Origin: Pseudomonadota bacterium
Lineage (GTDB): Bacteria; Pseudomonadota; Alphaproteobacteria; Acetobacterales; Acetobacteraceae
Reading direction: 5' to 3'
Assembly (NCBI GenBank): GCA_021829055.1
Contig: JAJZCS010000016.1
Location: 1-16,552, forward strand
Length of the DNA stretch: 16,552 nt
The notes below the pieces were generated by a model, which saw only the letters and a list, made by a program, of their open reading frames with translations, searched no databases and was not told where the DNA came from. The translations under genes and the position numbers were made by a program. Shown here one piece after another: positions 15,844 through 16,552 of this stretch; the stretch's first letter is position 1, and every line of letters begins with the position of its first letter.

Positions 15844-16018
15844 TAGATTTCGGACAGATAGTCCGAATGAACTGCGGGTCTCCTGCAGCACTTCAGACTA
15901 TCTTCCGTGCGAGATCCGGTCGTGACCGACCGGATAGGGATCTTCGGATCCCGACGTCTCCCAGACGTGAAGCCTCCCTGTTGACTTGCCCCACCGGTTC
16001 GCCGGTGGGGTTTTTTTT
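15844..16018 (+). ncRNA. Structured small RNA, candidate AbcR-like (alpha-r15-like) regulator
   Basis: This stretch between lsrB and the next gene has no protein-coding frame but a dense series of stems. A long arm (15851-15907) has about 23 paired bases in four blocks: CGGA/TCCG, AGATAGTC/GACTATCT, TGAA/TTCA, CTGCGGG/CCTGCAG. Then come a perfect 9-bp hairpin with loop TGAC (15914-15935), a GGGATC-TTCG-GATCCC hairpin (15937-15952), an ACGTCT-CCC-AGACGT hairpin (15954-15968) and the terminator hairpin. Exposed C-rich motifs resemble anti-Shine-Dalgarno seeds: UCUCCU (15879-15884), CUCCC (15958-15962) and single-stranded CCUCCC (15973-15978). The first hairpin has an alternative local fold (15849-15867). 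Synteny with lsrB suggests the AbcR family; length (about 175 nt) is greater than known AbcR RNAs as I remember them, so it may be a different family. Confidence 0.6.
15989..16018 (+). terminator. Rho-independent terminator
   Basis: CCCCACCGG (15989-15997) and CCGGTGGGG (16002-16010) form a perfect 9-bp stem with a TTCG loop, followed by eight T residues (16011-16018). It ends the structured RNA and would also stop read-through from trxB-lsrB. It is the only textbook terminator in the window. Confidence 0.95.
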
Positions 16019-16360
16019 CGGTAACCGTTATGCGGCCTCGTAACGTCTGGGTGACGTCGTGAATAGCCAGTTGCCGGATTGGACGCAATCTCAACTTGCA
16101 GCCCAAGAGCCAATTCATACACGAGTGTGTTCTTCCGGGCACAGTCCGAAATTGGTCTGGATTGCCGCTACACGCCCGCCTCGGGCTGACCAGCCCGGGT
16201 GCGGCCAAGGCGCACCGCCTCAACGCGCCTCGGCGCCTGAAATCACCGGAGAACGACAGATGAGGGCATCCGCTGCTACGGGCTAAACCACGGCGCGGGC
16301 CCGCACCGCGTAGCGCTGGTTTGCTGGCCCATACAGACGCCGGACCGTTCCCTTTGCGTC
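16019..16360 (+). other. Region between the terminator and the last ORF, no gene supported
   Basis: It holds a hairpin ACGTC/GACGT at 16043-16057, a CGGGCT-GACC-AGCCCG hairpin at 16182-16197, and an eight-codon ORF (16260-16286). Open frames of 75 residues (plus strand) and 142 residues (minus strand, running across the RNA) look non-coding in composition and lack recognisable motifs. Confidence 0.5.
16260..16286 (+). CDS. Possible 8-codon leader ORF
   Basis: ATG at 16260 has GGAGA (16248-16252) at ideal 7-base spacing but encodes only MRASAATG before TAA. It lies about 75 bp before the start of the truncated ORF at the window edge. It may be a leader peptide, a chance ORF, or the true start of the downstream gene interrupted by a frameshift. 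Confidence 0.2.
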   Translation: MRASAATG

Positions 16361-16552
16361 ATGGCCGGGCCGACGTATATTGAGCCGATGCTGGCCGAGC
16401 CCGAGTTCCAAAAAAGCGAAGCGAACGGAACTCGCGGATTTGATGCGATCGACTACGGCGCGTTCCTGATCATCCTTGTAATGGGTGCCTTGATCGATAC
16501 CGCAAACCGGCTGGTGCCCGCGGACCTGCCGGCGATCGCGCCGTTTACGTTC
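16361..16552 (+). CDS. Unidentified probable membrane protein, N-terminal part (cut by window end)
   Basis: An open frame of 64 codons runs off the right edge. From ATG 16361 it reads MAGPTYIEPMLAEPEFQKSE, continuing with a hydrophobic stretch IDYGAFLIILVMGALIDTAN that looks like a transmembrane helix, then RLVPADLPAIAPF. Third codon positions are mostly G or C, as in the neighbouring genes. The frame is open back to 16241 without another ATG; ATG 16391 is an alternative start. There is no clear Shine-Dalgarno for either. I do not recognise the family. A minus-strand open frame also covers this stretch but looks like its shadow. Confidence 0.4.
   Translation, partial: MAGPTYIEPMLAEPEFQKSEANGTRGFDAIDYGAFLIILVMGALIDTANRLVPADLPAIAPFTF

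Noticed and set aside
15795..16223. 142-residue minus-strand frame over the small RNA region
   Set aside because: No motif, no good ribosome binding site, and it crosses the terminator hairpin and all the RNA stems.

Overview
The window is a GC-rich bacterial chromosome segment that reads as alphaproteobacterial. The support is a dapF-mtaB-ftsY chain with overlapping stops and starts, a trxB gene directly followed by an LsrB/VtlR-type LysR regulator, a YejE/YejF-type peptide transporter, and a standalone EttA. An Acetobacteraceae-like (Rhodospirillales/Acetobacterales) host is my best guess, but this is inference from gene order and protein style. I see no insertion sequence, prophage, CRISPR array, tRNA or rRNA.

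Layout. Positions 99-5674 (minus strand) hold a compact probable operon, yejE-like permease > yejF-like double ATPase > dapF > mtaB > ftsY. Its last two junctions overlap (ATGA and TGATG). The yejA and yejB partners are absent from the window. Upstream are a candidate promoter (5878-5907), an inverted repeat around its -10, and a 9-codon leader ORF with a strong ribosome binding site that overlaps the yejE start. Positions 5923-8670 (minus) hold an Lrp/AsnC regulator, a TDT/SLAC1-family transporter and nth. Between the regulator and the transporter lies a structured RNA leader whose closing 12-bp helix would bury the transporter's ribosome binding site. A near-perfect AT-rich 15-bp palindrome sits just upstream of the Lrp gene and looks like its operator.

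Positions 8889-13297 (plus) hold a CPA2 (KefB/KefC-type) K+/H+ antiporter preceded by a 60-nt inverted repeat, a 358-bp gap rich in hairpins, then ettA and a GNAT acetyltransferase 7 nt apart. Positions 13779-15718 (plus) hold trxB and, 2 nt later, an LsrB/VtlR-type LysR regulator without cysteines.

The most interesting element follows that regulator. At about 15844-16018 there is no protein gene but a run of strong hairpins ending in a textbook Rho-independent terminator, preceded by a weak promoter and GCGTCA-type repeats. Loops and linkers carry C-rich anti-Shine-Dalgarno motifs. From memory, rhizobial lsrB/vtlR genes are linked to the AbcR (alpha-r15) small RNAs, so this is a good candidate for a distant or remodelled AbcR-like regulatory RNA. 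The last 190 bases hold the start of an unidentified probable membrane protein that runs off the window.
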